NCBI RefSeq assembly: GCF_025499425.1
Contig: NZ_JAIMCB010000001.1
Span: 525,680 to 589,679 of the forward strand
Length of the DNA stretch: 64,000 bases
Source: Acidiferrimicrobium sp. IK
GTDB lineage: Bacteria; Actinomycetota; Acidimicrobiia; Acidimicrobiales; Palsa-688
Direction: 5' to 3'
The position numbers and the translations under genes are program-made. Of this stretch, positions 25,095-32,656 are shown one piece after another. The notes beneath the pieces were generated by a model. It saw nothing but the letters and a program-made list of their open reading frames with translations, was not told the DNA's origin and searched no databases. Positions within the stretch are counted from its first letter, which is position 1, and each line of letters begins with the position of its first letter.

Positions 25095-26717
25095 TCAGGT
25101 AGCTGCGGCTCCGCCTCGCAGTTGCGCCCGGAGCGCGAACTTCTGCACCTTGCCAGAAGCGGTTCTCGGGAAGTTCTCCACCAGTTCGAGCCGCTCCGGC
25201 GTCTTCTGCCGGGCCACTCCGGCGGCGCGGAAGTGCTGCGCGACGGACTCGAGGTCCAGCAGGGAACCGGGGCGGACGACGACGAACGCGCAGACCGTTT
25301 CGCCCAGGCGCTGGTCGGGGGCGCCCACGACGGCAGACTCTGCGACCGCCGGCATCGTCGCCAGCACGTCCTCGATCGCCTTCGAGGACAGCGTCTCGCC
25401 TCCCCGGATGATGACGTCTTTCATCCTGTCGGTGATCGTCAAGAACCCGTGCTGGTCGAGGCGGGCGATGTCGCCGGTCCGAAACCACCTGTCGGTGAGG
25501 TAGGAGTCTTCATTCAGGCTCGGGTCTGTGTACCCGACGAACTGCTGCGGCCCGCGGCACACCAGTTCCCCGTCCTCACCTGGCCCGACGTCGGTCCCCT
25601 CGGCGTCCACGATCCGCGCCTCGTTGCCGGTCACCAGACGGCCGTCAGTGAAGGCCCGCTGATGTATCGAGTCGGTCCCGCACCCGGTCGACAGGACCGG
25701 GTGCTCGGTCGATCCGTACGAACGGAACGCCGCGATGCCCATTGCTTGCGCCCGCTCCACCAGGGTGGGTGAAACGCTGGCTGCACCGACGAGGTAGGTG
25801 GTCAGGGAGCTGATATCCCGCTTGGTGTCACGAGCGGAGTCGAGAAGCGAGATGAGATGAGTCGGCGCCCCGGACGTCGTCGTGACGCCATAGGACTGCA
25901 CCAGCGCGGCCGCCTCGTCGGCGTCCCACCGATCCATCCAAACCGTCGACGACCCGGCCAGGGCCATTCGGATGTGGCTGAGCAGACCGGCCATGTGGCC
26001 GGCGGGGAACGCGGCCAACGACACCGTGTCCGGTCCGATCCCGAGCCGGGGGCCGGAGGTGCGGATCTGGGCTCCGAGGGTGTTGTGGGTGTGACATACG
26101 CCTTTGGGATCCGCCGTCGTTCCGGAGGTGTAGAGCACTACGCAGACCGCGTCAGGGTCGGTGACCGCAGCCGGGTCAGCGACCCTGCCGGCGGACTCGA
26201 GAGCGGACCACGGCACAAAGCCTGACGGAACCTCGTCGCCGACGACGACGACGGTCTCCAGTGACGGGACCTCACCCAGGTGTGCAACCCGCTGCAGGTA
26301 GTCGACGTTGCGCCACCGGTCAGGGAGCACGAGGACGCGCGCCCCGGACTCGCGCAGCACGAATCCGAGCTCGGCGGGACCGTAGATGTGGACGACGGGG
26401 ACAGCTACCGCGCCGAGGTACAAGACGGCCTGGACGGTGATCAATCCTTCGATCCAGTTGGGAAGCTGCACTGCCACCCGGTCGCCGGGACCGACGCCGG
26501 CACCGGCCAGGCCGCCTGCGACGGCTCGGGCGCGGGCGTCGATGGTCTCGAGGTCCGCGAGCGACGAGTGCCCATCGCCCGTGAAGACGGCTTGGGCTCT
26601 TGGGTAGCGCCTGGCAGCCTTTGCCATCAGCTGTGGCAGCGTCTCGGGGAGGTAGAGACCCTGCTGGTACCAGGAGCTGCGGAGGGCTGCCATGACGCCA
26701 GCGACGGGATCGTTCAC
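25095..26717 (-). CDS. Acyl-CoA synthetase (AMP-forming, ANL superfamily)
   Basis: A 540-residue adenylate-forming ligase. The P-loop is LYTSGTTADPKGVCHTHN, A5 is FRSYGSTEHPVLS, A7 is WFRTGDIARLDQHGFLTITDR, A8 is IRGGETLSSKAIEDVL, and the C-terminal Lys lies in FPRTASGKVQKFAL. It resembles cyclohexanecarboxylate/short-chain acyl-CoA ligases. It runs convergently to the double CoA-transferase and is divergent from the TetR gene of the P450 cassette, so its regulation could belong to either. Confidence 0.9.
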   Translation of the reverse strand: MNDPVAGVMAALRSSWYQQGLYLPETLPQLMAKAARRYPRAQAVFTGDGHSSLADLETIDARARAVAGGLAGAGVGPGDRVAVQLPNWIEGLITVQAVLYLGAVAVPVVHIYGPAELGFVLRESGARVLVLPDRWRNVDYLQRVAHLGEVPSLETVVVVGDEVPSGFVPWSALESAGRVADPAAVTDPDAVCVVLYTSGTTADPKGVCHTHNTLGAQIRTSGPRLGIGPDTVSLAAFPAGHMAGLLSHIRMALAGSSTVWMDRWDADEAAALVQSYGVTTTSGAPTHLISLLDSARDTKRDISSLTTYLVGAASVSPTLVERAQAMGIAAFRSYGSTEHPVLSTGCGTDSIHQRAFTDGRLVTGNEARIVDAEGTDVGPGEDGELVCRGPQQFVGYTDPSLNEDSYLTDRWFRTGDIARLDQHGFLTITDRMKDVIIRGGETLSSKAIEDVLATMPAVAESAVVGAPDQRLGETVCAFVVVRPGSLLDLESVAQHFRAAGVARQKTPERLELVENFPRTASGKVQKFALRAQLRGGAAAT

Positions 26718-26734
26718 GCCAGGAAAATAGCAGG

Positions 26735-26746
26735 CGCTTTTAAGCG
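26735..26746. promoter_or_regulatory. Inverted repeat upstream of the CoA ligase
   Basis: CGCTT-TT-AAGCG, perfect 5-bp arms with a 2-nt centre, 18 bp upstream of the minus-strand ligase start. It is a possible regulator site. The rest of the 194-bp divergent region holds the operator at 26882. Confidence 0.3.
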
Positions 26747-26881
26747 GCTTGCAAACACCGATGTCAGACGGTGGTGCGGGATGGGACGGAAGCGGGCGGT
26801 GTCCTCAGGTCGTCGAGACGAAGCTCGAGATGGCGGGCAACCAGCGATCGCCAGCCCTCGGACCCCCCGGGGACACTGGCA

Positions 26882-26892
26882 TACAGCTTGTA
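26882..26892. promoter_or_regulatory. Candidate TetR operator, copy 1
   Basis: TACAGCTTGTA followed by GGTG, 20 bp before the tetR start and overlapping the likely promoter (GATACT at 26900-26905). Its reverse complement is exactly the core found at 27628. Confidence 0.55.
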
Positions 26893-26911
26893 GGTGGGCG
26901 ATACTGGCGCC

Positions 26912-27565
26912 ATGGCAGGTGTGCAACCGCGGTCGGAGCAGGCATACGCCACGCGGGCTGCGCTCATCGACGCGGCGCGTGCGCTCTTCGTGGAGAAGGG
27001 GTATCACCGCACCGGGACCGAGGAGATCGTCGCCGCTGCGGGGGTCGGGACGCGGGGTGCGCTCTATCACCATTTCGCCGACAAGCGAGCGCTGTTCCTC
27101 GCGGTATTCGAAGCCGTTGAGGAGGATTTGGTCGGGTCAGCCGCTGCGGGAGTTCTCCCCGGCGACGCCTTCGGGCAACTGCGGGCAGGCTTGCTGGCCT
27201 TCCTCGACGCGTCGCTGACACCCGAGGTGCAGCGGGTGCTTCTGCTCGACGGGCCAGCGGTGCTCGGATGGCGAACCTGGCGATCCTTGGAGGAGAAGTA
27301 CGGGCTGGGGGCCATCCAGAGCCTGCTGGGTCAGGCGGTGGAGGAGGGAGCGGTGCGCCGGCAACCCCTCGGTGCTCTCGCGCATCTCCTCCTCGCCGTC
27401 ATCGACGAGGCGGCGCTGTTCGTCGTGCACGCCGTCGACCCCGCCGCGGCGAGGGCTGAGGCGGCTACGGCCGTCGACGGCCTCCTGGCCGGCATCCGGA
27501 CGGACCCGACACCGCCCCCGTCCCGGTCACCTGCGAAGGGCGGGAGGCGGCGGACGGTCCGCTGA
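26912..27565 (+). CDS. TetR-family transcriptional regulator
   Basis: About 217 residues. The N-terminal HTH is RTGTEEIVAAAGVGTRGALYHHFADKRALF, followed by a C-terminal domain of about 140 residues with an Arg-rich tail. The ATG at 26912 is chosen because GATACT lies 6 nt upstream, fitting a leaderless transcript; an upstream start at 26894 is weaker. Matching palindromes before this gene and before the next gene imply autoregulation and control of the epoxide hydrolase-ferredoxin-P450 cassette. Confidence 0.85.
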   Translation: MAGVQPRSEQAYATRAALIDAARALFVEKGYHRTGTEEIVAAAGVGTRGALYHHFADKRALFLAVFEAVEEDLVGSAAAGVLPGDAFGQLRAGLLAFLDASLTPEVQRVLLLDGPAVLGWRTWRSLEEKYGLGAIQSLLGQAVEEGAVRRQPLGALAHLLLAVIDEAALFVVHAVDPAAARAEAATAVDGLLAGIRTDPTPPPSRSPAKGGRRRTVR

Positions 27566-27627
27566 GCACGGGACTTGGTGGCTCCGAGCCGGGCGGTCGC
27601 GGTGGCTTGACAGCGCCCCGGCTTCGA

Positions 27628-27638
27628 TACAAGCTGTA
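27628..27638. promoter_or_regulatory. Candidate TetR operator, copy 2
   Basis: TACAAGCTGTA followed by GGTG, about 50 bp before the epoxide-hydrolase-like gene. It is the reverse complement of the core at 26882, with the same flanking ATA and GGTG. Confidence 0.55.
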
Positions 27639-27688
27639 GGTGAAAAGTCGCCTGCGGATATCGGGGCGCTGGGCATGGGGAGGCCGGG

Positions 27689-28093
27689 ATGACTGCGAAG
27701 CAGGTAGTGCAGGACTTTTGCGACTTGATGGTCAGGCGGGATGCCGAGGCGCTCCGGCCGTATCTGGCCGACGACGTCGTGTACCAGAACGCAGGCATGC
27801 CGGCGAGCGCCGGGATCGACCAGGTGATCGACAACATGGCCGGGCAGTTCGCGATGTTCCCCGACTCCTACGAGTACCGCACGATCAACGCCGTCGCCGA
27901 GGGCGAGGTGGTGATGAACGAGCGGCTCGACATGGTCAAGGGTCCCGACGGGACCGTGCACGGCCTGCCGGTCATGGGGGCGTTCGTGGTGAGGGACGGG
28001 AAGATCGCCCGCTGGACCGATTACTGGGACAGCGCCCTCATCGGGAAGATGATGAGCGGCGAGGACTACGCCGCGCTGGTCCCGGCGTACTAG
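27689..28093 (+). CDS. Limonene-1,2-epoxide hydrolase-like (SnoaL fold) protein
   Basis: A 134-residue cone-shaped alpha+beta barrel protein. Residues matching the active site of limonene-1,2-epoxide hydrolase are present with matching spacing: Tyr32 and Asn34 (VYQNAG), Arg79 and Asp81 (NERLD) and Asp111 (WTDYWD). These bind and activate water for one-step epoxide opening. General SnoaL-like proteins usually lack this set. GGGGAGG precedes the ATG. Followed by ferredoxin and P450 genes, it could open an epoxide made by that P450. Confidence 0.78.
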   Translation: MTAKQVVQDFCDLMVRRDAEALRPYLADDVVYQNAGMPASAGIDQVIDNMAGQFAMFPDSYEYRTINAVAEGEVVMNERLDMVKGPDGTVHGLPVMGAFVVRDGKIARWTDYWDSALIGKMMSGEDYAALVPAY

Positions 28094-28146
28094 AGCCCAC
28101 GGCTCGTGGGTCGAGTTTCGGCAACCGGAGAGACGGAGCAGAGGGT

Positions 28147-28341
28147 ATGAGGGTTCGAGTCGACGAGGAAAAGTGTCAGGGCCACACCCTGTGCGCGATG
28201 GCAGCGCCGGACGTGTTCGTCCTGAGCGACGTGGACGGGCACGCCTCGGCACCGGTGGCTGCGGTGCCGGCCGAGATGGAGGCAGCGGTGCGGGCTGCGG
28301 CGGGGTCGTGCCCCGAGCAGGCGATCGTGGTCGAGCCGTGA
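28147..28341 (+). CDS. [3Fe-4S] ferredoxin for cytochrome P450
   Basis: A 64-residue ferredoxin. The cluster ligands are Cys10 and Cys16 in CQGHTLC and Cys55 in SCPEQAI. This C-x2-H-x2-C plus CP pattern is that of actinobacterial [3Fe-4S] ferredoxins encoded next to P450 genes. It passes electrons from a ferredoxin reductase (not in the window) to the P450. The stop overlaps the P450 GTG start by 4 bases. Confidence 0.92.
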   Translation: MRVRVDEEKCQGHTLCAMAAPDVFVLSDVDGHASAPVAAVPAEMEAAVRAAAGSCPEQAIVVEP

Positions 28342-29687
28342 GCGGCACGACGACGGGCTCGGACCCGAAGGCGTGCCCGGTGCACTTCGACCGGCACACC
28401 CCCGATTACCGGGAGAAGTTCGTCGAGATCACCGAGGAGCTGCAGCAGTCCTGCCCGGTGGCGTGGAGCGACACCTACGACGGGCACTGGGTGGTGAGCG
28501 GACACCCAGAGGTGTTCGAGATCGCCCGGTCCGCCGCGAACCTCTCGAACGACCACGACGTCCACGGCGTCCGCAAGGGATACAAGGGGATCGCGATCCC
28601 TTACGCAGCCCCGCTCCAGGTCGGGTTCTTGGAGATGGACCCGCCAGAGCAGCGCGACTACCGGGCCATCCTCAACCCGTACCTGTCGCCGGCCGCCGTG
28701 GCGCGCTGGAAGCCGCTGGCGGAGGACGTGACCCGCGCCTGCCTGGACGCAGTGATCGAGTCGGGGCGGATCGACTTCATCGATGACCTGGCCAACATCG
28801 TCCCGGCGGTGATGACGCTGGCGATGATGGGGATCCCGCTCGCGGACTGGCCCATCTACTGCGAGCCGGCCCACGCGACGGTGTACACGCCACCGGATTC
28901 ACCGGACCGGCCGCGGGTGGTCGACCAGACGCTCACCATGGCGGCCAAGCTGGGCGAGGCAGCTGCCCTGGGGAGGACGACGCGCAGGCCGGGCCTCGTC
29001 GACGCGCTCATCAACGGCGAGGTCAACGGCCGGGCGCCGACCGACGAGGACATCATGGGAGTGCTGTTCCTCCTAATCGGCGGCGGGTTCGACACCACCA
29101 CCGCGCTCACGTCGCACTCGCTCGAGTGGCTCTACGAGCACCCCGAGGAGCGGGACCGGCTCCGCCAGGATCTCGGAGGCTTGCTGGACTCGGCCACCGA
29201 GGAGTTCCTGCGCTTCTACACGCCGGCCCCGGGAGACGGCCGGACTATCGCCAACGACTGCGAGATGGCCGGCGTCGCCTTCAAGGAGGGCGAGCGGATG
29301 TGGTTGTCGTGGGCGATGGCAAACCGGGATCCGGAGGTGTTCCCTGATCCCAACACCATCCACCTGGATCGGGAGATGAACCGGCACACCAGCTTCGGGC
29401 TGGGTGTCCACCGCTGCATCGGCTCCAACATGGCTCGAATGGTGTTCAAGACCATGGTCACCGCGGTGCTGACACGGATGGCGGACTACGTGTGCGACAA
29501 GGCCGGGACGGTCCACTACGAGACCATCGGGGTCATCAACGGCATGCGCAAGCTCCCTGCCACCTTCACCCCCGGCGCACGGCTCGGCGACGACCTGGAC
29601 GCGACGCTGGCCAGATGGCAGGAGGCCTGCGACACGCAGGCCCTCGCCGAGCCGATCACCCGGCGCAGCACCCCCGGCGCCGCGTAG
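28338..29687 (+). CDS. Cytochrome P450 monooxygenase
   Basis: A 449-residue soluble class I P450. The I-helix oxygen-activating motif is GGGFDTTTAL, the K-helix ExxR is EEFLRF, and the heme loop is FGLGVHRCIGSN with the thiolate Cys near residue 360. It uses the ferredoxin encoded just upstream. The substrate is unknown; the nearby epoxide-hydrolase-like protein suggests a terpenoid or other alkene. GTG start, translationally coupled to the ferredoxin. Confidence 0.95.
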   Translation: MSGTTTGSDPKACPVHFDRHTPDYREKFVEITEELQQSCPVAWSDTYDGHWVVSGHPEVFEIARSAANLSNDHDVHGVRKGYKGIAIPYAAPLQVGFLEMDPPEQRDYRAILNPYLSPAAVARWKPLAEDVTRACLDAVIESGRIDFIDDLANIVPAVMTLAMMGIPLADWPIYCEPAHATVYTPPDSPDRPRVVDQTLTMAAKLGEAAALGRTTRRPGLVDALINGEVNGRAPTDEDIMGVLFLLIGGGFDTTTALTSHSLEWLYEHPEERDRLRQDLGGLLDSATEEFLRFYTPAPGDGRTIANDCEMAGVAFKEGERMWLSWAMANRDPEVFPDPNTIHLDREMNRHTSFGLGVHRCIGSNMARMVFKTMVTAVLTRMADYVCDKAGTVHYETIGVINGMRKLPATFTPGARLGDDLDATLARWQEACDTQALAEPITRRSTPGAA

Positions 29688-29890
29688 GCGACCCATGCGG
29701 AGGAGGGTGCGGCCCTGCTTGTTGATCGAGCCGGCCAGCAAGACGCTGGCCCTGCTCGCCGTCGTGCTTCGCGAGGTGCACCTATGCGGCCAGGCAGGAC
29801 AAAAAACTTACGACGAACAGCTCGGCACGCGAAGTGACCGGGCGGTGACCGGGCCGTGACGCCGTACTGCGGGAAGACCGCCGCCGACGC

Positions 29891-29925
29891 CCTCGTCGCC
29901 GTGCTGGATCCGCACGGCGACGAGG
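29891..29925. terminator. Strong hairpin between convergent genes
   Basis: Perfect 14-bp arms (29891-29904 and 29912-29925) around the 7-nt loop TGGATCC, just past the 3' end of the convergent diiron oxygenase gene. It probably acts as a bidirectional terminator for this gene and the P450 operon, though it has no T-tract. In the 256-bp gap from 29688 I see only two small open frames (29695-29859 and 29856-29981) without recognisable homology. Confidence 0.5.
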
Positions 29926-29943
29926 CACGACGGCCCGTCTATC

Positions 29944-31059
29944 TCAAGCCGCGCCCCCCGAACGCCCGGCCTGCGCGATGACCGAAGCGACGTGGGCGGT
30001 GTGCTGGCGGTCGAACTCCTCGGCCGCCTCCTCGTCGCCGGCCATCTCGGCGTCGATGTCGGTCTCGGCGTAGCCGATCACGCCCATGTCGGTGAACGCC
30101 TTGCGGATCTTCGGGCCCCACAGGCCGATGTCTTTGAGGATCGGCACGATGCGCATGAACAGGTACGAACGGAACGTCCGCTGCATCTCGCTGTGCTCCA
30201 CGTAGTCGGCGACCTCCTGGGGCAGGCCGAGGCGCTCCCACACCTCCTCGCCCAGGAACCGGTCCCGCATCCGGTAGCAGGCGTCGACGCAGAACTCCTC
30301 GCGCTCGTCGCGCTCGGCCTGGGTCAGGTACGGGTAGTAGTCGCGCAGCGCCAGGCGACCGAACATGACGTGGCGGGCCTCGTCTTGCATCACGTATGCG
30401 TTGAGCGCTTTGCCGAGCGGCTCGGTGGCCATGTTGCGGATCACCCCGAACGCGGCCAGCGCCAGGCCCTCGATGAGGACCTGCATGCCGAGGTAGGTCA
30501 TGTCCCAGCGGCTGTCCGAGACCGCGTCGTCGAGCAGGCTGGCAAGGTTCTTGTTGAGCGGGTAGACCAGCTGCACCTTCTCGTGCAGGTACCGGCTGTA
30601 GACCTCGACGTGGCGCGCCTCGTCGATCACCTGGGTGGCGGCGTAGTACTTGGAGTCGATGTTGGGCACCGTCTGCACGATCTTGGCGGTGCAGATGAGC
30701 GCGCCCTGCTCGCCGTGCATGAACTGGCTGAACCGCCAGGCCTCGAGGTGCTTGTGAGCGGCGTTCTTCTCCGCCATGGTCATCTTGTCCCACCACTCGG
30801 TCCCGAACAGCGGGTGGATCTCGTCGGGCATCCCGACGGGGCGCTCCGGGTCGCACTCCTGGCTCCAGTCGAGGCGGTCCGAACCGATCCACTGCCGCCT
30901 GGTTCCCTTGTCGTAGAGCCGCAGCAGCTGCTCCCGGCCGTGCGTGTAGTCGAAGTCGAACGTGGTGGTGGCCGACGCCGGGATTCCCCATGCGACGCTG
31001 CTGGCGGTCAGGGTCTCGTCGATGCTCGCGGCCCCGAAACCGGACTCGGTTGTTGTCAC
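29944..31059 (-). CDS. Ferritin-like diiron oxygenase (R2/AurF-like)
   Basis: A 371-residue helical protein with a complete diiron carboxylate ligand set: Glu117 (HGEQGA), Glu147 and His150 (IDEARH), Glu197 (IEGLAL), Glu227 and His230 (QDEARH). This two-fold E...ExxH pattern is shared by ribonucleotide reductase R2-like and N-oxygenase-like proteins. A ribonucleotide reductase role is unlikely because no large subunit is nearby. It probably oxygenates a small molecule. It is divergent from a TetR gene, with an inverted repeat between them. Confidence 0.8.
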   Translation of the reverse strand: MTTTESGFGAASIDETLTASSVAWGIPASATTTFDFDYTHGREQLLRLYDKGTRRQWIGSDRLDWSQECDPERPVGMPDEIHPLFGTEWWDKMTMAEKNAAHKHLEAWRFSQFMHGEQGALICTAKIVQTVPNIDSKYYAATQVIDEARHVEVYSRYLHEKVQLVYPLNKNLASLLDDAVSDSRWDMTYLGMQVLIEGLALAAFGVIRNMATEPLGKALNAYVMQDEARHVMFGRLALRDYYPYLTQAERDEREEFCVDACYRMRDRFLGEEVWERLGLPQEVADYVEHSEMQRTFRSYLFMRIVPILKDIGLWGPKIRKAFTDMGVIGYAETDIDAEMAGDEEAAEEFDRQHTAHVASVIAQAGRSGGAA

Positions 31060-31093
31060 TCCGATGAACCTCCCCCGGTGCCCGCCCCACGGC

Positions 31094-31108
31094 GTGACAC
31101 CGCGTCAC
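31094..31108. promoter_or_regulatory. Candidate TetR operator
   Basis: GTGAC-ACCGC-GTCAC, perfect 5-bp arms, in the divergent region between the diiron oxygenase (start 31059) and the TetR gene (start 31197). Confidence 0.4.
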
Positions 31109-31184
31109 AGACTACGCCGGCGCCGGCCATCCGTCGAGGGGCTGCCGATCCCAGGTGCAGTCGTGCTCGCTCCGAGTGGCCGGT

Positions 31185-31190
31185 TAGCCT
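31185..31190 (+). promoter_or_regulatory. Candidate leaderless -10 box before the TetR gene
   Basis: TAGCCT ends 6 nt before the GTG at 31197; no ribosome site is visible. Confidence 0.4.
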
Positions 31191-31196
31191 CGAAAC

Positions 31197-31808
31197 GTGG
31201 AACCTGCTGCCAATGTCGCGCCACGAGGCGAGGCGCGCCGAGAGGCCACCAGGCGGACGATCGTCGCGGCCGCCGAAGCCCTCCTGGCCGAGCGGACCTA
31301 CTGGAACCTGACCGTCGAGGAGGTCATGGCCTCCGCCGGCCTGACCCGCACGGCGTTCTACCGATACTTCCCCGACATGGAGGCGGTGCTGCTCGCCGCG
31401 CTGGCCGACATCAGCGCCGAGTTGCTCGACGCCGCCGGTCGCTGGTTGTCCCTCGACGCCGACCCGGAGGGCGCCATGCTGGCGGCCACCACCGGGCTGG
31501 CGGAGGTCTACCAGCGCCACGGGCGGATCCTGCTGGCCTTCGCGGAGGCCGCATCGGGCGGAGCGGCGATGCAAGAGGCGTGGCACGACGTGGTCGACTC
31601 GTTCATCCTCCCGGTCCGGGCCCGCCTCGCCGATCTCGACGCCCAGGGCCGCAGCCACCTGGCCCATCGCGACGAGGTGGCCCGGGCGCTGGTGTGGATG
31701 ACCGAGCGCTACCTGCTGGAGACCTACGGGCGGGGCCGGGACGTGCCGGTGGCGGTGGCCGCCGAGACCCTGGCGCAGGTGTGGCGAGCCGTCGTCCTCA
31801 CTGAATAA
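31197..31808 (+). CDS. TetR-family transcriptional regulator
   Basis: A 203-residue regulator. The HTH is LTVEEVMASAGLTRTAFYRYFPDMEAVL, with a standard TetR recognition helix, and an unassigned C-terminal ligand domain follows. GTG start without a ribosome site but with a -10-like hexamer 6 nt upstream. It is divergent from the diiron oxygenase and lies just before the SDR gene with its repeat-bearing promoter, so it may control either or both. Confidence 0.85.
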   Translation: MEPAANVAPRGEARREATRRTIVAAAEALLAERTYWNLTVEEVMASAGLTRTAFYRYFPDMEAVLLAALADISAELLDAAGRWLSLDADPEGAMLAATTGLAEVYQRHGRILLAFAEAASGGAAMQEAWHDVVDSFILPVRARLADLDAQGRSHLAHRDEVARALVWMTERYLLETYGRGRDVPVAVAAETLAQVWRAVVLTE

Positions 31809-31819
31809 ACAGCTTCTCC

Positions 31820-31848
31820 TTGTTAAAACAGTAACTTCTCCGTATACT
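31820..31848 (+). promoter_or_regulatory. Housekeeping-type promoter with repeated operator
   Basis: TTGTTA (31820-31825), a 17-bp spacer and TATACT (31843-31848) make a good -35/-10 pair, rare in this GC-rich window. AAACAG-CTTCTCC (31807-31819) and AAACAG-TAA-CTTCTCC (31826-31841) form a direct repeat on either side of the -35 box, a likely regulator site. It drives the SDR-QueA-regulator operon. Confidence 0.6.
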
Positions 31849-31882
31849 GCGTCCAGGAACCTGAACGAGGGAGGGATGTTCC

Positions 31883-32656
31883 ATGGAGCGCGACGGAATG
31901 CCAGGTGGGGAAATGGTCGCGGTGGTGACCGGCGGGTCTCTGGGTCTCGGCGCCGCCCTGGCTGAAGGACTGGCCCGGGACGGCTGGACGCTGGTCATCG
32001 ACGGGCGCGACGGGGCTGTCCTGGACGCGGCCGTGGCGCGCCTGGGGGCTGTGGCCGGGGACAGCTCCGCGGTGGTGGGGATCGCCGGCGACGTGACCGA
32101 CGCCGCCCACCGTGAGGCGGTGGCGGAGGAGATCGCCCGCCGCGGCCACCTGGACCTTTTGGTCAACAACGCCAGCACCCTCGGGCCGTCGCCGCTCCCG
32201 GCGCTGGTCGACTACCCGCTGGAGGAGTTCCGCCGGGTGTTGGAGGTCAACGTGGTCGCCCCGCTGGCGTTGCGCCAGGTCCTCGCCGGCCTGCTGCGGG
32301 CCGCGCCGGCGCCGGCGGTGCTCGACATCACCTCCGACGCGGCCGTCGAGGCCTACGAGGGGTGGGGCGGTTACGGCGCATCCAAGGCCGCCCTCGAGCG
32401 ACTGTCGGCGGTGTGGGCGGCGGAGAACCCGTGGTGCCGGACCTGGGCGCTGGACCCCGGAGACCTGCGCACCCGGATGCACCAGGAGGCGTTCCCCGGC
32501 GAGGACATCTCCGACCGGCCGGCGCCGGCGACGGTGGTCCCCGCCATCGTCGCGCTCCTGCAGTCGGCGCCGCCGAGCGGCCGGCTGCGGGCCGCGACCC
32601 TCCTCGCGTCCGCCGGCCCGACCCCGGCGCCGGCGGGCATCGAGGCCCGCCGGTGA
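31883..32656 (+). CDS. Short-chain dehydrogenase/reductase
   Basis: A 257-residue SDR with cofactor motif TGGSLGLG (about 17-24), NNAS in place of the usual NNAG, a Ser in DITSDAAV and YGASK (catalytic Tyr and Lys). GAGGGAGG precedes the ATG; an ATG 10 codons later is also possible. It is first gene after the strong promoter at 31820 and is coupled to queA by a 4-base overlap, which is an odd partner for a dehydrogenase. The substrate is unknown. Confidence 0.85.
   Translation: MERDGMPGGEMVAVVTGGSLGLGAALAEGLARDGWTLVIDGRDGAVLDAAVARLGAVAGDSSAVVGIAGDVTDAAHREAVAEEIARRGHLDLLVNNASTLGPSPLPALVDYPLEEFRRVLEVNVVAPLALRQVLAGLLRAAPAPAVLDITSDAAVEAYEGWGGYGASKAALERLSAVWAAENPWCRTWALDPGDLRTRMHQEAFPGEDISDRPAPATVVPAIVALLQSAPPSGRLRAATLLASAGPTPAPAGIEARR

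Noticed and set aside
29695..29981. Two small overlapping frames (29695-29859 and 29856-29981) between the P450 and diiron genes
   Set aside because: No ribosome site, no recognisable sequence, and the second contains the strong hairpin; most likely non-coding.
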